Shown piece after piece: positions 7,554 to 16,461 of a DNA stretch of 64,000 nucleotides. This stretch comes from Cloacibacterium caeni. Its GTDB lineage: Bacteria > Bacteroidota > Bacteroidia > Flavobacteriales > Weeksellaceae. Numbering within the stretch: position 1 is the stretch's first letter; every line of letters begins with the position of its first letter. Position numbers and translations under genes: made by a program. The notes below the pieces were generated by a model, which did not search any database, was not told where the DNA came from, and saw nothing but the letters and a program-made list of their open reading frames with translations. The stretch spans positions 310,001-374,000 of the forward strand of contig NZ_OU015319.1 in the NCBI RefSeq assembly GCF_907163125.1, in the 5' to 3' direction.

Positions 7554-8006
7554 TCAATCCCAAATATATTTTTCATCAAACTCAATTTCATAATTTTTCA
7601 AAAATAGCAAAAACTCTTCTTGAAAACCTTTTGTTCTATGATGTTCTTTTTGATTCTTAATATAATCAACTACTTTATTAACCTCTCTCGGATTTACAGA
7701 AAAACTTCCATAACCATTTTGCCAATAGAAAATTTTAAATTTATCTCCTTTAGTTTTAATCCATTTTGATGAATGAGACTTTATTTCTTCAATTAAATTT
7801 GATAGCGCCACGTTTTTATGTAATAAACACAAAATATGAACGTGGTTTTTGTACCCACCAATTTTTAGAGGATTACATTTTAAATTTTTGCAAATTCCTC
7901 CTATATAATTGTAGAGTTCTTCTTCAATATCTTCAGTAATTAAATTATTTCTATTTTTAGTACTAAAAGTGATGTGAATATAATTTTTTACTAAAGATTG
8001 TCCCAT
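7554..8006 (-). CDS. Y1 (HUH) transposase, IS200/RAYT-like
   Basis: A 150-residue single-domain Y1 transposase. The HUH metal-binding pair is His55-Val-His57 in KNHVHILC, and the probable nucleophile is Tyr115 in VVDYIKNQKEHH. The blocks ITFSTKNR (12-19), WIKTKG (82-87) and WQNGYGSFSV (95-104) are typical of IS200-like proteins. It is flanked on both sides by short hairpins rather than by classical IS200 ends, and no orfB/TnpB is present, which favours a domesticated REP-associated (RAYT) protein over an active IS. Confidence 0.85.
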   Translation of the reverse strand: MGQSLVKNYIHITFSTKNRNNLITEDIEEELYNYIGGICKNLKCNPLKIGGYKNHVHILCLLHKNVALSNLIEEIKSHSSKWIKTKGDKFKIFYWQNGYGSFSVNPREVNKVVDYIKNQKEHHRTKGFQEEFLLFLKNYEIEFDEKYIWD

Positions 8007-8027
8007 TTTAATAGTTTTTTAGATTTC

Positions 8028-8107
8028 GGTGCTTCGCACCTTTTTTGTTATGGCATATTTTTGCCAAAGTGCTCCACACTTTGCTATTGATTTCGGTACT
8101 TTGTACC
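8028..8107. repeat. Hairpin (REP-like) cluster on the 5' side of the Y1 transposase gene
   Basis: Four consecutive short hairpins: GGTGCTTCGCACC (8028-8040), TGGCATATTTTTGCCA (8051-8066), CAAAGTGCTCCACACTTTG (8065-8083) and GGTACTTTGTACC (8095-8107). The first and last share the GGT(G/A)C...ACC format with a short loop. Confidence 0.75.
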
Positions 8108-8160
8108 TAATTTTCTTTATGTTCAGCAAAAATCCTTAAAATCTGCGTTATCAGTGTTCA

Positions 8161-9042
8161 TTACTTTTTGAACAGTGAAATGATTTTTTTGCCCACTGTA
8201 ATCAAAATTACCATCAATAAACCGCCAATAATTCCAGCGGCAAATTCATTGACAATAGCAGGTGTAGGTAAATTTTCAACCAAATGATGTAAATATTCTA
8301 CATTGTGTAGGAAAATCCCTCCAGCTACTAGAATTAAAGCAATCGTTCCAACTACTCCTAAAATTTTAATTACCCAAGGCAACATATTGATAAGCAATTG
8401 ACCAATATTAAATAAAATTCCGCCTTCTTTTTTAGATTTTTTTTGCAGTTTATATCCAGCATCGTCCATTCTTACAATTAAAGCTACAATTCCATAAACC
8501 CCAACTGTAGCGATGATTGAAACGACTGTAACGGTTAGAATTTGGTTAAGAAGCGGTTGGTCTAATACAGAACCTAATGCAATAATTACAATTTCTAAAG
8601 ACAAAATAAAATCAGTAGTGATAGCAGATTTTACTTTTGCTTTTTCTGCAGCGATAGGATCATCCATCACATCTAAAGCTTCTTCGTGTTCTGTTTTGTG
8701 GTCATTTTTATGAAAGAAAAATTCTATAATTTTTTCGGCACCTTCATAGGCCAAATATAAACCACCAATCACCAAAATGATTTTGATGGCTGCAGGAAAT
8801 AACCAGTTTAACCCAAAAATAATGGGTAAAATAATCAATTTGTTAAGAAATGAACCTTTGGTAATTGCCCAAAGTACAGGTAATTCTCTAGAGGAAAGGA
8901 AGCCTGTCGCTTTTTCGGCGTTTACAGCCAAGTCGTCTCCTAAAATCCCTGCGGTTTTTTTAGTTGCCAGTTTACTAGCAACTGCTACATCGTCCATCAA
9001 TGCAGCGATATCATCTAAAATTGCAAAAAAGCCTGAAGCCAT
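8161..9042 (-). CDS. DUF808 / YedI-family integral membrane protein
   Basis: A 293-residue membrane protein. The N-terminus MASGFFAILDDIAALMDDVA and the KTAGILGDDLAVNAEKATGF block are the hallmark of the DUF808 (YedI) family. At least five hydrophobic spans follow (around 65-100, 140-190, 215-290). Molecular function is not established for the family; transport has been suggested. It stands alone between the transposase region and the WapI-like gene. Confidence 0.88.
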   Translation of the reverse strand: MASGFFAILDDIAALMDDVAVASKLATKKTAGILGDDLAVNAEKATGFLSSRELPVLWAITKGSFLNKLIILPIIFGLNWLFPAAIKIILVIGGLYLAYEGAEKIIEFFFHKNDHKTEHEEALDVMDDPIAAEKAKVKSAITTDFILSLEIVIIALGSVLDQPLLNQILTVTVVSIIATVGVYGIVALIVRMDDAGYKLQKKSKKEGGILFNIGQLLINMLPWVIKILGVVGTIALILVAGGIFLHNVEYLHHLVENLPTPAIVNEFAAGIIGGLLMVILITVGKKIISLFKK

Positions 9043-9093
9043 AAGTGTTTAGTTAAGTGTTATAAGTTTGTTTAAAAAAATTATAGTTATATT

Positions 9094-9555
9094 TCAAAAA
9101 ATAAAATCATTTTTTATTCCTGAATTATTTCCATATTTATCAATAATTGGTTGAAAATTTTTGAGGGTTTCAGAAATATATGATTGATCTGATATTAACT
9201 CAAATGTAAGCTTATTATTTAAGATAGAGTGATTATGAAAACTACCATTAATATTAACGTGTCCTAAGTTGTTATAAGAAACAAAAAATTCTAGATTGTC
9301 TTCACAAGAAATGAATTTTACAGAGCCAGAAAGATTTTTGTTACATTTTTCTAAATTCTCAAAAAAATTGTAAATTTCTCCTGTTGAAGTATAAAAATCA
9401 GAATTTATTGTAAAGTCTTCACTCTTTAAATTTATCTTTGCCAAGACATCATAACCTCCGAAATGAGAGGTGTTATCTGGGAATCCATAAACTTCTAAAT
9501 AAATAATTTCTATAAAGTTACCTGATTCTCCTTTTATTGATAGTTTTTCCATCAT
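9094..9555 (-). CDS. WapI-like immunity protein (orphan)
   Basis: A 153-residue soluble protein with no signal peptide. It resembles the WapI immunity family in layout: a beta-rich N-terminus ending FGGYDVLAKINL, a short STGEIYNFFENLEKCNKNLSG helix, GHVNINGSFHN, and the C-terminal DQSYISETL block (about 127-135). WapI proteins neutralise WapA-type tRNase toxins in Firmicutes. No toxin gene is nearby. Its ATG overlaps the tsaD stop codon by one base (TAATG), suggesting translational coupling to that gene. The family call is by motif resemblance only. Confidence 0.55.
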   Translation of the reverse strand: MMEKLSIKGESGNFIEIIYLEVYGFPDNTSHFGGYDVLAKINLKSEDFTINSDFYTSTGEIYNFFENLEKCNKNLSGSVKFISCEDNLEFFVSYNNLGHVNINGSFHNHSILNNKLTFELISDQSYISETLKNFQPIIDKYGNNSGIKNDFIF

Positions 9556-10571
9556 TACATGTCATATCTTGCAGTTGCGCTGGTTCTTAAATCTGTGAAT
9601 TCTCCACGTTCGAATTTCAGTTTTGCAACCATGGCAATCATTGCTGCATTGTCTGTTGTGTATTCAAATTTCGGGATGTAAACGTTCCAGCCTAATTTTT
9701 CTACATTTTTTTGCATGGCTTCTCTCAAGCCAGAATTAGCAGAAACACCACCAGCAATCGCTACTTCATTTACGTCATAATCTTTGGCAGCTTTTTCTAA
9801 TTTTTTCATCAATACATCAATGATGGTTTTCTGAACAGAAGCACAAAGATTTTCTACATTTTCTTGAATGAAATTTGGGTTTTCTTTCAATTGTTTTTGA
9901 AGGAAATATAAAACCGAAGTTTTAATTCCGCTGAATGAATAATCGTAGTTTTCGAGTTTAGGTTTTCCAAAAGTGAAAGCATCTGGATTTCCTAATTTAG
10001 CGAGTTTATCGATAATTGGACCTGCAGGATAATCTAATCCCATTATTTTTCCGATTTTGTCAAAAGCTTCACCAGCTGCATCGTCTATGGTTTTCCCAAT
10101 GATTTCCATATCAAAATAATCTTTCACCAAAACAATCATAGTGTGTCCTCCAGAAACGGTAAGACACAAAAATGGAAATTTTGGTGGCATCGGATTTGCA
10201 TCTTCGATAAAGTGGCAAAGAATATGCGCCTGAAGATGGTTAACTTCAATCAATGGAACATCTAAACTCATCGCTAAAGATTTGGCAAAAGAAGTTCCTA
10301 CAAGTAGAGAACCTAAAAGTCCAGGTCCGCGAGTAAATCCTATGGCAGAAATATCTTTTTGTTGTATATTTGCTTTAGTGAAGGATTTTTCCACTACGGG
10401 AATAATATTTTGTTGGTGGGCTCTAGAAGCCAATTCTGGAACTACGCCACCATATTCTTGGTGTACCGTTTGATTCGCTGCTATATTAGAAAGGATTTTA
10501 TTTCCGTTAATAATGGCAGCAGAAGTATCATCACAAGAAGATTCTATTCCTAAAATAATTGGTTCATTCAT
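9555..10571 (-). CDS. tsaD: tRNA N6-adenosine threonylcarbamoyltransferase
   Basis: A 338-residue Kae1/TsaD protein that transfers threonylcarbamoyl to A37 of ANN-decoding tRNAs, together with TsaB and TsaE. It begins at MNEPIILGIESSCDDTS, the canonical TsaD N-terminus. Metal-binding His pair in NHLQAHILCHF; ATP-site motifs TVSGGHTMIV, AGEAFDKIGKIMGL and AGGVSANSGLR; the C-terminal TTDNAAMIA is intact. The frame is open further upstream to 10778, but that extension only mirrors the opposite-strand tamB gene, so the start at 10571 is chosen. Only 5 bases separate it from the divergent tamB start. Confidence 0.96.
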   Translation of the reverse strand: MNEPIILGIESSCDDTSAAIINGNKILSNIAANQTVHQEYGGVVPELASRAHQQNIIPVVEKSFTKANIQQKDISAIGFTRGPGLLGSLLVGTSFAKSLAMSLDVPLIEVNHLQAHILCHFIEDANPMPPKFPFLCLTVSGGHTMIVLVKDYFDMEIIGKTIDDAAGEAFDKIGKIMGLDYPAGPIIDKLAKLGNPDAFTFGKPKLENYDYSFSGIKTSVLYFLQKQLKENPNFIQENVENLCASVQKTIIDVLMKKLEKAAKDYDVNEVAIAGGVSANSGLREAMQKNVEKLGWNVYIPKFEYTTDNAAMIAMVAKLKFERGEFTDLRTSATARYDM

Positions 10572-10576
10572 AATTA

Positions 10577-13500
10577 ATGGCAAATTTAGAAAATAATAAC
10601 TCCGAAAACAACAAACCAATTTCAGAAAAAGTTGGTGAAAAAATAACTGATGTTGCAGAAGGCGTAAAACACACCATAGAACATCCTGTAGAAGCCGCCA
10701 AAGAAACTGTAGCTCAGGCTGTAGAAGATGTACAAAAGTTTTCTTGGTGGGCCAAATTATTCCTTTGGTTTGCCGCAATTGCGTCTTTTTTATTTCTTAC
10801 TTTTTTAATCATTATCAATCTTCCTGCAACTAAGGATCGTGCTGCAAATTATGCTTTAGGATTTTTGGAAGAAGACTTTGGAGTAAAAATATCCAAAGAA
10901 AAAGTAGAAGTAAACATTCTGGGAGATGTTATTATTCATGGTCTTAGAATAAAGGACGACAGAAAGAATGATTTTATCTATGCCAAGCAATTTAGAGCAG
11001 ATTCTGACTGGTTATCAATCTTGAAAATTGGTAAATCTAGACAACTTGATTTTTCTACATTGACGCTTTCTGAAGCAGATGTAAAAGTGGTGACTTATAA
11101 AGGTGATTCTATTGATAATTTCAACAGGTTTATTACCAAATTTGATAGTGGAAAACCAAGTGATCCTAAAAAACCACCTTTCAAACTCAATTCTAGAGTA
11201 GTTATTTTAAATTCTAAAATTTCTATCATTAATCAAAATCATGAAGGTGACGAAGGAAAATGGTTGCAAGCAGAAAATGTAAATCTTATTGCACCACATC
11301 TTAATATTTCTGGACCAGATATTTCTGCTAGAATTAATAATCTTAGTTTTAAGACCAAAAGATGGGGGAAAGTACACACTTTAGATACTTTTTCTACAGA
11401 TTTCTCGATGTCTAAGGAATTTTTGAGTTTAAAAGATTTAACACTTTATACTGATCATTCGCTTTTACAAGGTGACCTTACTTTTCATTTAGATAAAGAA
11501 ACCAAGTGGCAAGATTTCAATAATAAAGTGAATTGGGAAATGAAAATGAAGCGCGGAAGTGCAGTTTCAGGTTATGATATTTCCTATTTTGCTACAAAAT
11601 GGGACAATTATTCTGCCATCAATCTTTCGGGAGAGATGAACGGACCGCTGAATAATTTCAGACTCAATGATTTCCTTTTAACAGGCGAAAATGTAAATAT
11701 TTACACACCCAATACTAAGTTTAAAGATTTATTGAAAGGGAATTTCAATATTGTAACAAACGATATATCCACCAATTTTACTTATCCTGCGCTTCGAGCG
11801 ATGGTTCCGAGTTTCGTAGCCAATAAAATGAAGAATTTCGCAGATCCTTTTGGAAGAATTCAGTACAAAGGAGCGGTAGATGTTACGCCAAAAAGAGTGA
11901 TTGCCAAAGGAAATGCTATTACAACTATTGGTAGAGCCAATGCAGATATTGTTTTGTCTGATATTGACCAGCAAAATCCTCGATATGTTGGTGTTTTAGA
12001 TGTGAAAGATTTCAATACTTCTGCGATTACTAAAAACAATACGGTAGGTTTAATTTCGGGGAGATTTAATGTAGATGGAAGAGGTTTTGATGTCAATACC
12101 TTGACTTTAAGAACCAAATCTAATATTTCTAAAATTGATATCACAGGAAAAACCATTAATAATCTCTATCTAGACGGAACGCTTAATAAAAAACAATATA
12201 ACGGAATTATCACGATTAATGATGAAGAAGCAAAAGGAAAAATAACTGGAAAAATAGATTTTTCTACGCCAAGACTTTTGGCGGATATCAAAGGAAATAT
12301 CGATTATCTTAATTTGAGTTATTTTGGAGTTCAAGGTAACGGAAAATCCGTTTTCAGTGGAAATATTGATGGGAAATTAGCATTCAAAGATTTGAATGAT
12401 ATGAATCTTGATGCGCAACTCAACAATGTGATTTTCTATGCGGGTGACCAAAAAATAGACGTTCCGAATGGTAGCGTAAAAGCCTACTTCGAAAACGGAA
12501 ACAGAATTGTAGATGCAGATATTCCGAATGTGGTAAAAGGAAACATTTCTGGAAAATATAATTTGGGAGATTTAGGAAAAATGTTCCAAAATGGTTTTGA
12601 TAAAATTTTGGTCGGAAATCCACAAAGAAGATTGTACAAAGGTCAACAGTTTACCTATAATTTTGATGTGAGTCAAAAACTGGTGAATTATTTTGAACCG
12701 AATTTAAAAATTCCTGAAGGTGCGAAAATTGAAGGTTCGTATAACGGAAACACCAATGATTTGGTTCTGAATCTTAATTCGAATTCTCTGAAATATATTA
12801 TGACTAAAAAGCAAGAGATTTCTCAAGCAGACAGACTTTTGGCGCAAGCAAATCCAGAATATAAACTAGACGAAAATAAGGTGACCAAAGATTCTGCGAT
12901 GATTAATAATATCACCATTAGAATCAATACAGCAAATCCTTCTGAACAAATTTTCGCCAATATTGGTAGGGTAGAATACAGCAAAAATGTATTAAAAGAT
13001 GTAACACTTTTTGGGGAAAATGAAAATGATGAAAGATTGCATTTGATTGCTAATTTTAAACTTGGAACGCTAGAAGATGAGCAAAATGATGCCATGAAAT
13101 CTTATGCCATTAATCTCAATCAAAGTGTAGATGCAAATGGTGATTACGTGATAAGATTTGAGCCAACGGAACTGAAACTGAACAATTTTACTTGGAATGT
13201 AGACACCTCTCCAGAACTTAATCATAGCATTACTTATCGTAAAAAAACGAGAGATTTTCTTATTAAAAATCTTCGATTATATTCTGAGGAAAGCGAATTA
13301 TTTGTAAAGGAAGCAACTTATAAAGATGCTAAAGATTTCACAGCAGATATTGATGTAAAAAATGTAGAAATTTCTAAAATTATAGATTTATTACCGAGCC
13401 AAAAAGGAAATCTTGACCTAAAAGGAATTGCCAATGGAAACATACAGTTGAAAATGAGCAAAACCAGCTTCGAACCTTTGGTTGATTTAGAAGTAAAAGA

Positions 13501-15349
13501 TATTTTCTTAAGCGGAAAACAATTGGGAGATATGGTGATTTCAGCGAAAAATAGTGCTCAACCTAATATTTTTGACATTAATGCAAAAATCCTTTCTTCT
13601 GAATTTTTAGGAAAAAATCAATTAGAAGTTACGGGAACTATAGATAATAATACCACTTCTCCTACATTAAATTTGACTGCAGATTTGCAAGAATTTAATC
13701 TTGGGTTTGTGCAGGCATTTGTGACCAATATTTTCTCTAATTTCCGTGGAAAAGCAACTGGAGTTGTTTCGATTAACGGTCCTATGAATGATATAAATTA
13801 CGGTGGAGACATTGCTTTAAAGGATTTTGGTCTGAAAGTTAATTTTAACGGAGTAGATTATACTTTTGCAGATGCTACAGTCTTATTGCAAAACGGAAAC
13901 ATCTTAGTTACTGAACCTGTGAAAATTAGAGACGGAAGAAATAATTCTTCGGGAACGCTTTCATTGGCGCAGATTAATTTGAGTAATCTTTCTAATATTG
14001 GAGCCAACGTCTTAATTACTTCGGATAATTTGATGCTTTTGGATACCAAACAAAGCGATTTTGATTTATTCTGGGGTAAAATTTATGGAAAAGGCGACTT
14101 GTATGTAGGTTTTGATAATGGAAAACTCAGTATTACTGCAGGTAAAGATACGCCAACAGATTCAGAGCCTTTCCAAATTTTGAATAACAGTATTTTTACT
14201 CTTAATAGTAATACTACCTCTTCTGTAGATGAGTTTAAAATGCTCAGATTCTTAAAAGAAGATAAAACAGGTGTGGTAAGTATTGACGAAGGAACGAAAA
14301 AAGGGGTAAATATGGATATTAACCTTCTTTTGAGTGTTGATAAAGGTTCTACTGTAAGCGTTTTGGTGGGAGATGATATCGGAGATATTGTGGTGAGAGG
14401 AGATTCAGATAAATTAAAATTTGTCATGAAACCTAATGGAAGAATTTCTCTTGATGGAACATATTCTGTGGAAAACGGAACGTATATTTCTAAAGCAATT
14501 CTTGAGAAAACCTTCCAAATTGATAAATTCAGTAGCATTTCTTGGGATGGAGATCCATTTAATCCAGCATTGAATATTACTGCAAATTATTACAGAACAG
14601 TTTCTAATGCTACAGAATATTTAGGCGTTGGAAATTTGCCGCCGATTAATGTAATGCTTCAAACAAAAATCACCCAAAATCTTAGAAATCCTAAAATAGA
14701 GTTTGATGTTCAAGCGCCAGATGTTTCTTCACAAGTAAAAGAAGCTTTGACGGTAAGAATGAGCAATAACGACGAAAAAACACTACAATTTGGTTCTGTA
14801 TTGCTTCTCAATAATTTTAATACTTCTAGTACAGGTGGATTTGGAAATATCAATATTGGGAATGTAGGTTCCGATTTGGGGTATAATTTGGTTTTAAAAC
14901 AATTGGGCAATGTAATCAATACGATTAGTGAGCAGTTCCAAATTGACTTAAATTACATTAAAGGTGACCAAGCTTCTAATACAGCAGATAGAGCCAATAT
15001 TGGCGGTAATTTTATTCTTTCGCCAAGAGTTACACTGAAAACTGGTTTTGGAATTCCTGTTGCAAAAACCGAAAATACATACGGAAATTATCTTTCTGGT
15101 GAAGGAATTATAGAATATGATGTGTCTAAGAAAAATGATGGTTCATTAATCCTTAGAGCTTATTCTAAGCCTTCTAATTTAGGTTTAGGAACTACGCTAA
15201 ACTCTACCGCCAACCAAACTTATGGAGCAGGTGTAGTGTATAGTAAAAGCTTTAATAATCTTTTCAAAAAGAAAAATAAAGTGAAAGATTCTTTAAAGAA
15301 TTCTAATAAAAATAAACCCGAAACTATTAAAATTGATTCTGCTAAGTAA
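10577..15349 (+). CDS. tamB: TamB-like translocation/assembly module protein (DUF490)
   Basis: A 1590-residue protein. An N-terminal cytosolic stretch with an amphipathic helix (14-53) precedes one transmembrane segment (about 57-82, WWAKLFLWFAAIASFLFLTF). A very long repetitive beta-strand region follows, as in the AsmA/TamB bridge proteins. The last 400 residues form the DUF490 domain (VRGDSDKLKFVMKPNGRISL, DVQAPDVSSQVKEAL). TamB spans the periplasm and takes part in outer-membrane protein or lipid delivery; Bacteroidota homologues are usually this long. No tamA lies next to it. Its 5' end is 5 bases from tsaD. Confidence 0.92.
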   Translation: MANLENNNSENNKPISEKVGEKITDVAEGVKHTIEHPVEAAKETVAQAVEDVQKFSWWAKLFLWFAAIASFLFLTFLIIINLPATKDRAANYALGFLEEDFGVKISKEKVEVNILGDVIIHGLRIKDDRKNDFIYAKQFRADSDWLSILKIGKSRQLDFSTLTLSEADVKVVTYKGDSIDNFNRFITKFDSGKPSDPKKPPFKLNSRVVILNSKISIINQNHEGDEGKWLQAENVNLIAPHLNISGPDISARINNLSFKTKRWGKVHTLDTFSTDFSMSKEFLSLKDLTLYTDHSLLQGDLTFHLDKETKWQDFNNKVNWEMKMKRGSAVSGYDISYFATKWDNYSAINLSGEMNGPLNNFRLNDFLLTGENVNIYTPNTKFKDLLKGNFNIVTNDISTNFTYPALRAMVPSFVANKMKNFADPFGRIQYKGAVDVTPKRVIAKGNAITTIGRANADIVLSDIDQQNPRYVGVLDVKDFNTSAITKNNTVGLISGRFNVDGRGFDVNTLTLRTKSNISKIDITGKTINNLYLDGTLNKKQYNGIITINDEEAKGKITGKIDFSTPRLLADIKGNIDYLNLSYFGVQGNGKSVFSGNIDGKLAFKDLNDMNLDAQLNNVIFYAGDQKIDVPNGSVKAYFENGNRIVDADIPNVVKGNISGKYNLGDLGKMFQNGFDKILVGNPQRRLYKGQQFTYNFDVSQKLVNYFEPNLKIPEGAKIEGSYNGNTNDLVLNLNSNSLKYIMTKKQEISQADRLLAQANPEYKLDENKVTKDSAMINNITIRINTANPSEQIFANIGRVEYSKNVLKDVTLFGENENDERLHLIANFKLGTLEDEQNDAMKSYAINLNQSVDANGDYVIRFEPTELKLNNFTWNVDTSPELNHSITYRKKTRDFLIKNLRLYSEESELFVKEATYKDAKDFTADIDVKNVEISKIIDLLPSQKGNLDLKGIANGNIQLKMSKTSFEPLVDLEVKDIFLSGKQLGDMVISAKNSAQPNIFDINAKILSSEFLGKNQLEVTGTIDNNTTSPTLNLTADLQEFNLGFVQAFVTNIFSNFRGKATGVVSINGPMNDINYGGDIALKDFGLKVNFNGVDYTFADATVLLQNGNILVTEPVKIRDGRNNSSGTLSLAQINLSNLSNIGANVLITSDNLMLLDTKQSDFDLFWGKIYGKGDLYVGFDNGKLSITAGKDTPTDSEPFQILNNSIFTLNSNTTSSVDEFKMLRFLKEDKTGVVSIDEGTKKGVNMDINLLLSVDKGSTVSVLVGDDIGDIVVRGDSDKLKFVMKPNGRISLDGTYSVENGTYISKAILEKTFQIDKFSSISWDGDPFNPALNITANYYRTVSNATEYLGVGNLPPINVMLQTKITQNLRNPKIEFDVQAPDVSSQVKEALTVRMSNNDEKTLQFGSVLLLNNFNTSSTGGFGNINIGNVGSDLGYNLVLKQLGNVINTISEQFQIDLNYIKGDQASNTADRANIGGNFILSPRVTLKTGFGIPVAKTENTYGNYLSGEGIIEYDVSKKNDGSLILRAYSKPSNLGLGTTLNSTANQTYGAGVVYSKSFNNLFKKKNKVKDSLKNSNKNKPETIKIDSAK

Positions 15350-15426
15350 TAGATTTTTAGAAATTTTCTGATAAAAATCAATGTTTTTTTGTCAAAATAA
15401 TATTTTATCATTTCAATTAAATTTCA

Positions 15427-15434
15427 TAAATTTG
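15427..15434 (+). promoter_or_regulatory. -7 box upstream of the Lrp/AsnC gene
   Basis: TAAATTTG followed by CAAAAAAAG, a match to the Bacteroidota TAnnTTTG element, about 50 bases before the start codon. Confidence 0.55.
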
Positions 15435-15483
15435 CAAAAAAAGATAGCAATTTTTATAAATTTAATAATCTAAAAATACTGGT

Positions 15484-15954
15484 ATGAATTATCAATTAGA
15501 TGAAATAGACAAAAAAATCTTAGATTTTTTAGTAGAAAATACAAGAATGCCTTTCACAGAAATCGCTAAACAAATGGATGTGTCTGCAGGTACTATTCAC
15601 GTAAGAGTAAAGAAAATGGAAGATGCAGGAATTATCCTCGGTTCTTCTTTAAATATAGATTATGGTAAATTAGATTATCATTTTACTGCGTTTATTGGGA
15701 TTTTATTAACCAAATCTAACAAAACTCAAGAAGTTCTTACAGAATTAGCGTCTATTCCAAATGTGGTAGAAGCAAGCGTAATTTCTGGTAAGTATAACAT
15801 CTTCTGCAAGGTAAGAGCTAAAAATACTGAAGACGCTAAAAGAATCATTTATCAAATAGATGACATTCAAGATGTTATGAGAACTGAATCTATGATTTCT
15901 ATGGAAGAGTTCCTCAGTGATAAAAATAGATTAATTAATGCTATTTCTGTTTAA
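15484..15954 (+). CDS. Lrp/AsnC-family transcriptional regulator
   Basis: A 156-residue regulator. The N-terminal HTH is seen in EIDKKILDFLVENTRMPF and TEIAKQMDVSAGTIHVRVKKME (about 7-48). A C-terminal RAM/AsnC ligand-binding domain follows (about 65-150: HFTAFIGILLTKSNKTQEVL, VVEASVISGKYNIFCKV). These proteins bind amino acids as octamers and control amino acid metabolism genes. Monocistronic, with its own promoter box and a strong terminator. The ligand cannot be told. Confidence 0.93.
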   Translation: MNYQLDEIDKKILDFLVENTRMPFTEIAKQMDVSAGTIHVRVKKMEDAGIILGSSLNIDYGKLDYHFTAFIGILLTKSNKTQEVLTELASIPNVVEASVISGKYNIFCKVRAKNTEDAKRIIYQIDDIQDVMRTESMISMEEFLSDKNRLINAISV

Positions 15955-15978
15955 TAATTTATTATTTTCGCAAAGTAT

Positions 15979-16009
15979 AAAGCTTTTGAATTTTCAAAAG
16001 CTTTTTTTA
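15979..16009 (+). terminator. Terminator after the Lrp/AsnC gene
   Basis: Hairpin AAAGCTTTTGAA / TTTTCAAAAGCTTT ending in a T run. Confidence 0.8.
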
Positions 16010-16023
16010 TAAATTTAGAAAGA

Positions 16024-16398
16024 ATGGAAGATAATTATTTTGACAAAAATCCTGAAAAAACCACTTTTTTTTATGTTGCCATTTTCTTTATGGTAGCATT
16101 ATCTTTTTTAGGAATAGGAGTAGATCTTACCGAGTATTCTCAGAAAACAGACATTAATATTCCTGTTTGGTACTTTTATTTGATTTTCACGATAGATATT
16201 ATCGGACTTTTATCAATTGTGGGAATTTATTTTTATAGAAAAATAGGCGTAATCTTATTCCCGGTAGCAATTCTGTTTCATTTTTACTTGCATGAGTTTT
16301 ATCTTTCTACCATGCTGTATTCAGATTTGTTTACACTGTTTTCTTATGTGGCATTAGGTTTATTGGCAATCATACCAAAATGGAATTTTTTCAAATAA
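16024..16398 (+). CDS. Small integral membrane protein, unknown function
   Basis: A 124-residue protein with four predicted membrane spans (about 16-34, 50-72, 74-96, 99-117) and short polar loops; no signal peptide. No family recognised. It starts just after the Lrp terminator and precedes the Rrf2 gene by about 60 bases. The Rrf2 gene has its own promoter box, so cotranscription is not required. Confidence 0.6.
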   Translation: MEDNYFDKNPEKTTFFYVAIFFMVALSFLGIGVDLTEYSQKTDINIPVWYFYLIFTIDIIGLLSIVGIYFYRKIGVILFPVAILFHFYLHEFYLSTMLYSDLFTLFSYVALGLLAIIPKWNFFK

Positions 16399-16423
16399 GA
16401 TAAAAAAATCCGAATAAATTGCT

Positions 16424-16431
16424 TAACTTTG
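16424..16431 (+). promoter_or_regulatory. -7 box upstream of the Rrf2 gene
   Basis: TAACTTTG, matching TAnnTTTG, about 30 bases before the Rrf2 start. Rrf2 regulators usually autoregulate by binding over such a promoter. Confidence 0.55.
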
Positions 16432-16461
16432 ATGTCGTAATGATGATTAAAATGATTAAAA

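Noticed and set aside
8131-8159. ATCCTTAAAATCTGCGTTAT-type sequence between the hairpin cluster and the DUF808 gene
   Set aside because: Looks like a dispersed-repeat fragment but no second copy was found in the window, so it is not reported as a feature.
10572-10778. 69-codon N-terminal extension of tsaD
   Set aside because: It mirrors the opposite-strand tamB coding sequence; TsaD proteins begin with the MNEPIILGIESS-type sequence at 10571.
14083-14538. 151-codon minus-strand frame inside tamB
   Set aside because: Shadow of tamB; no start signal, promoter box or recognisable domain.
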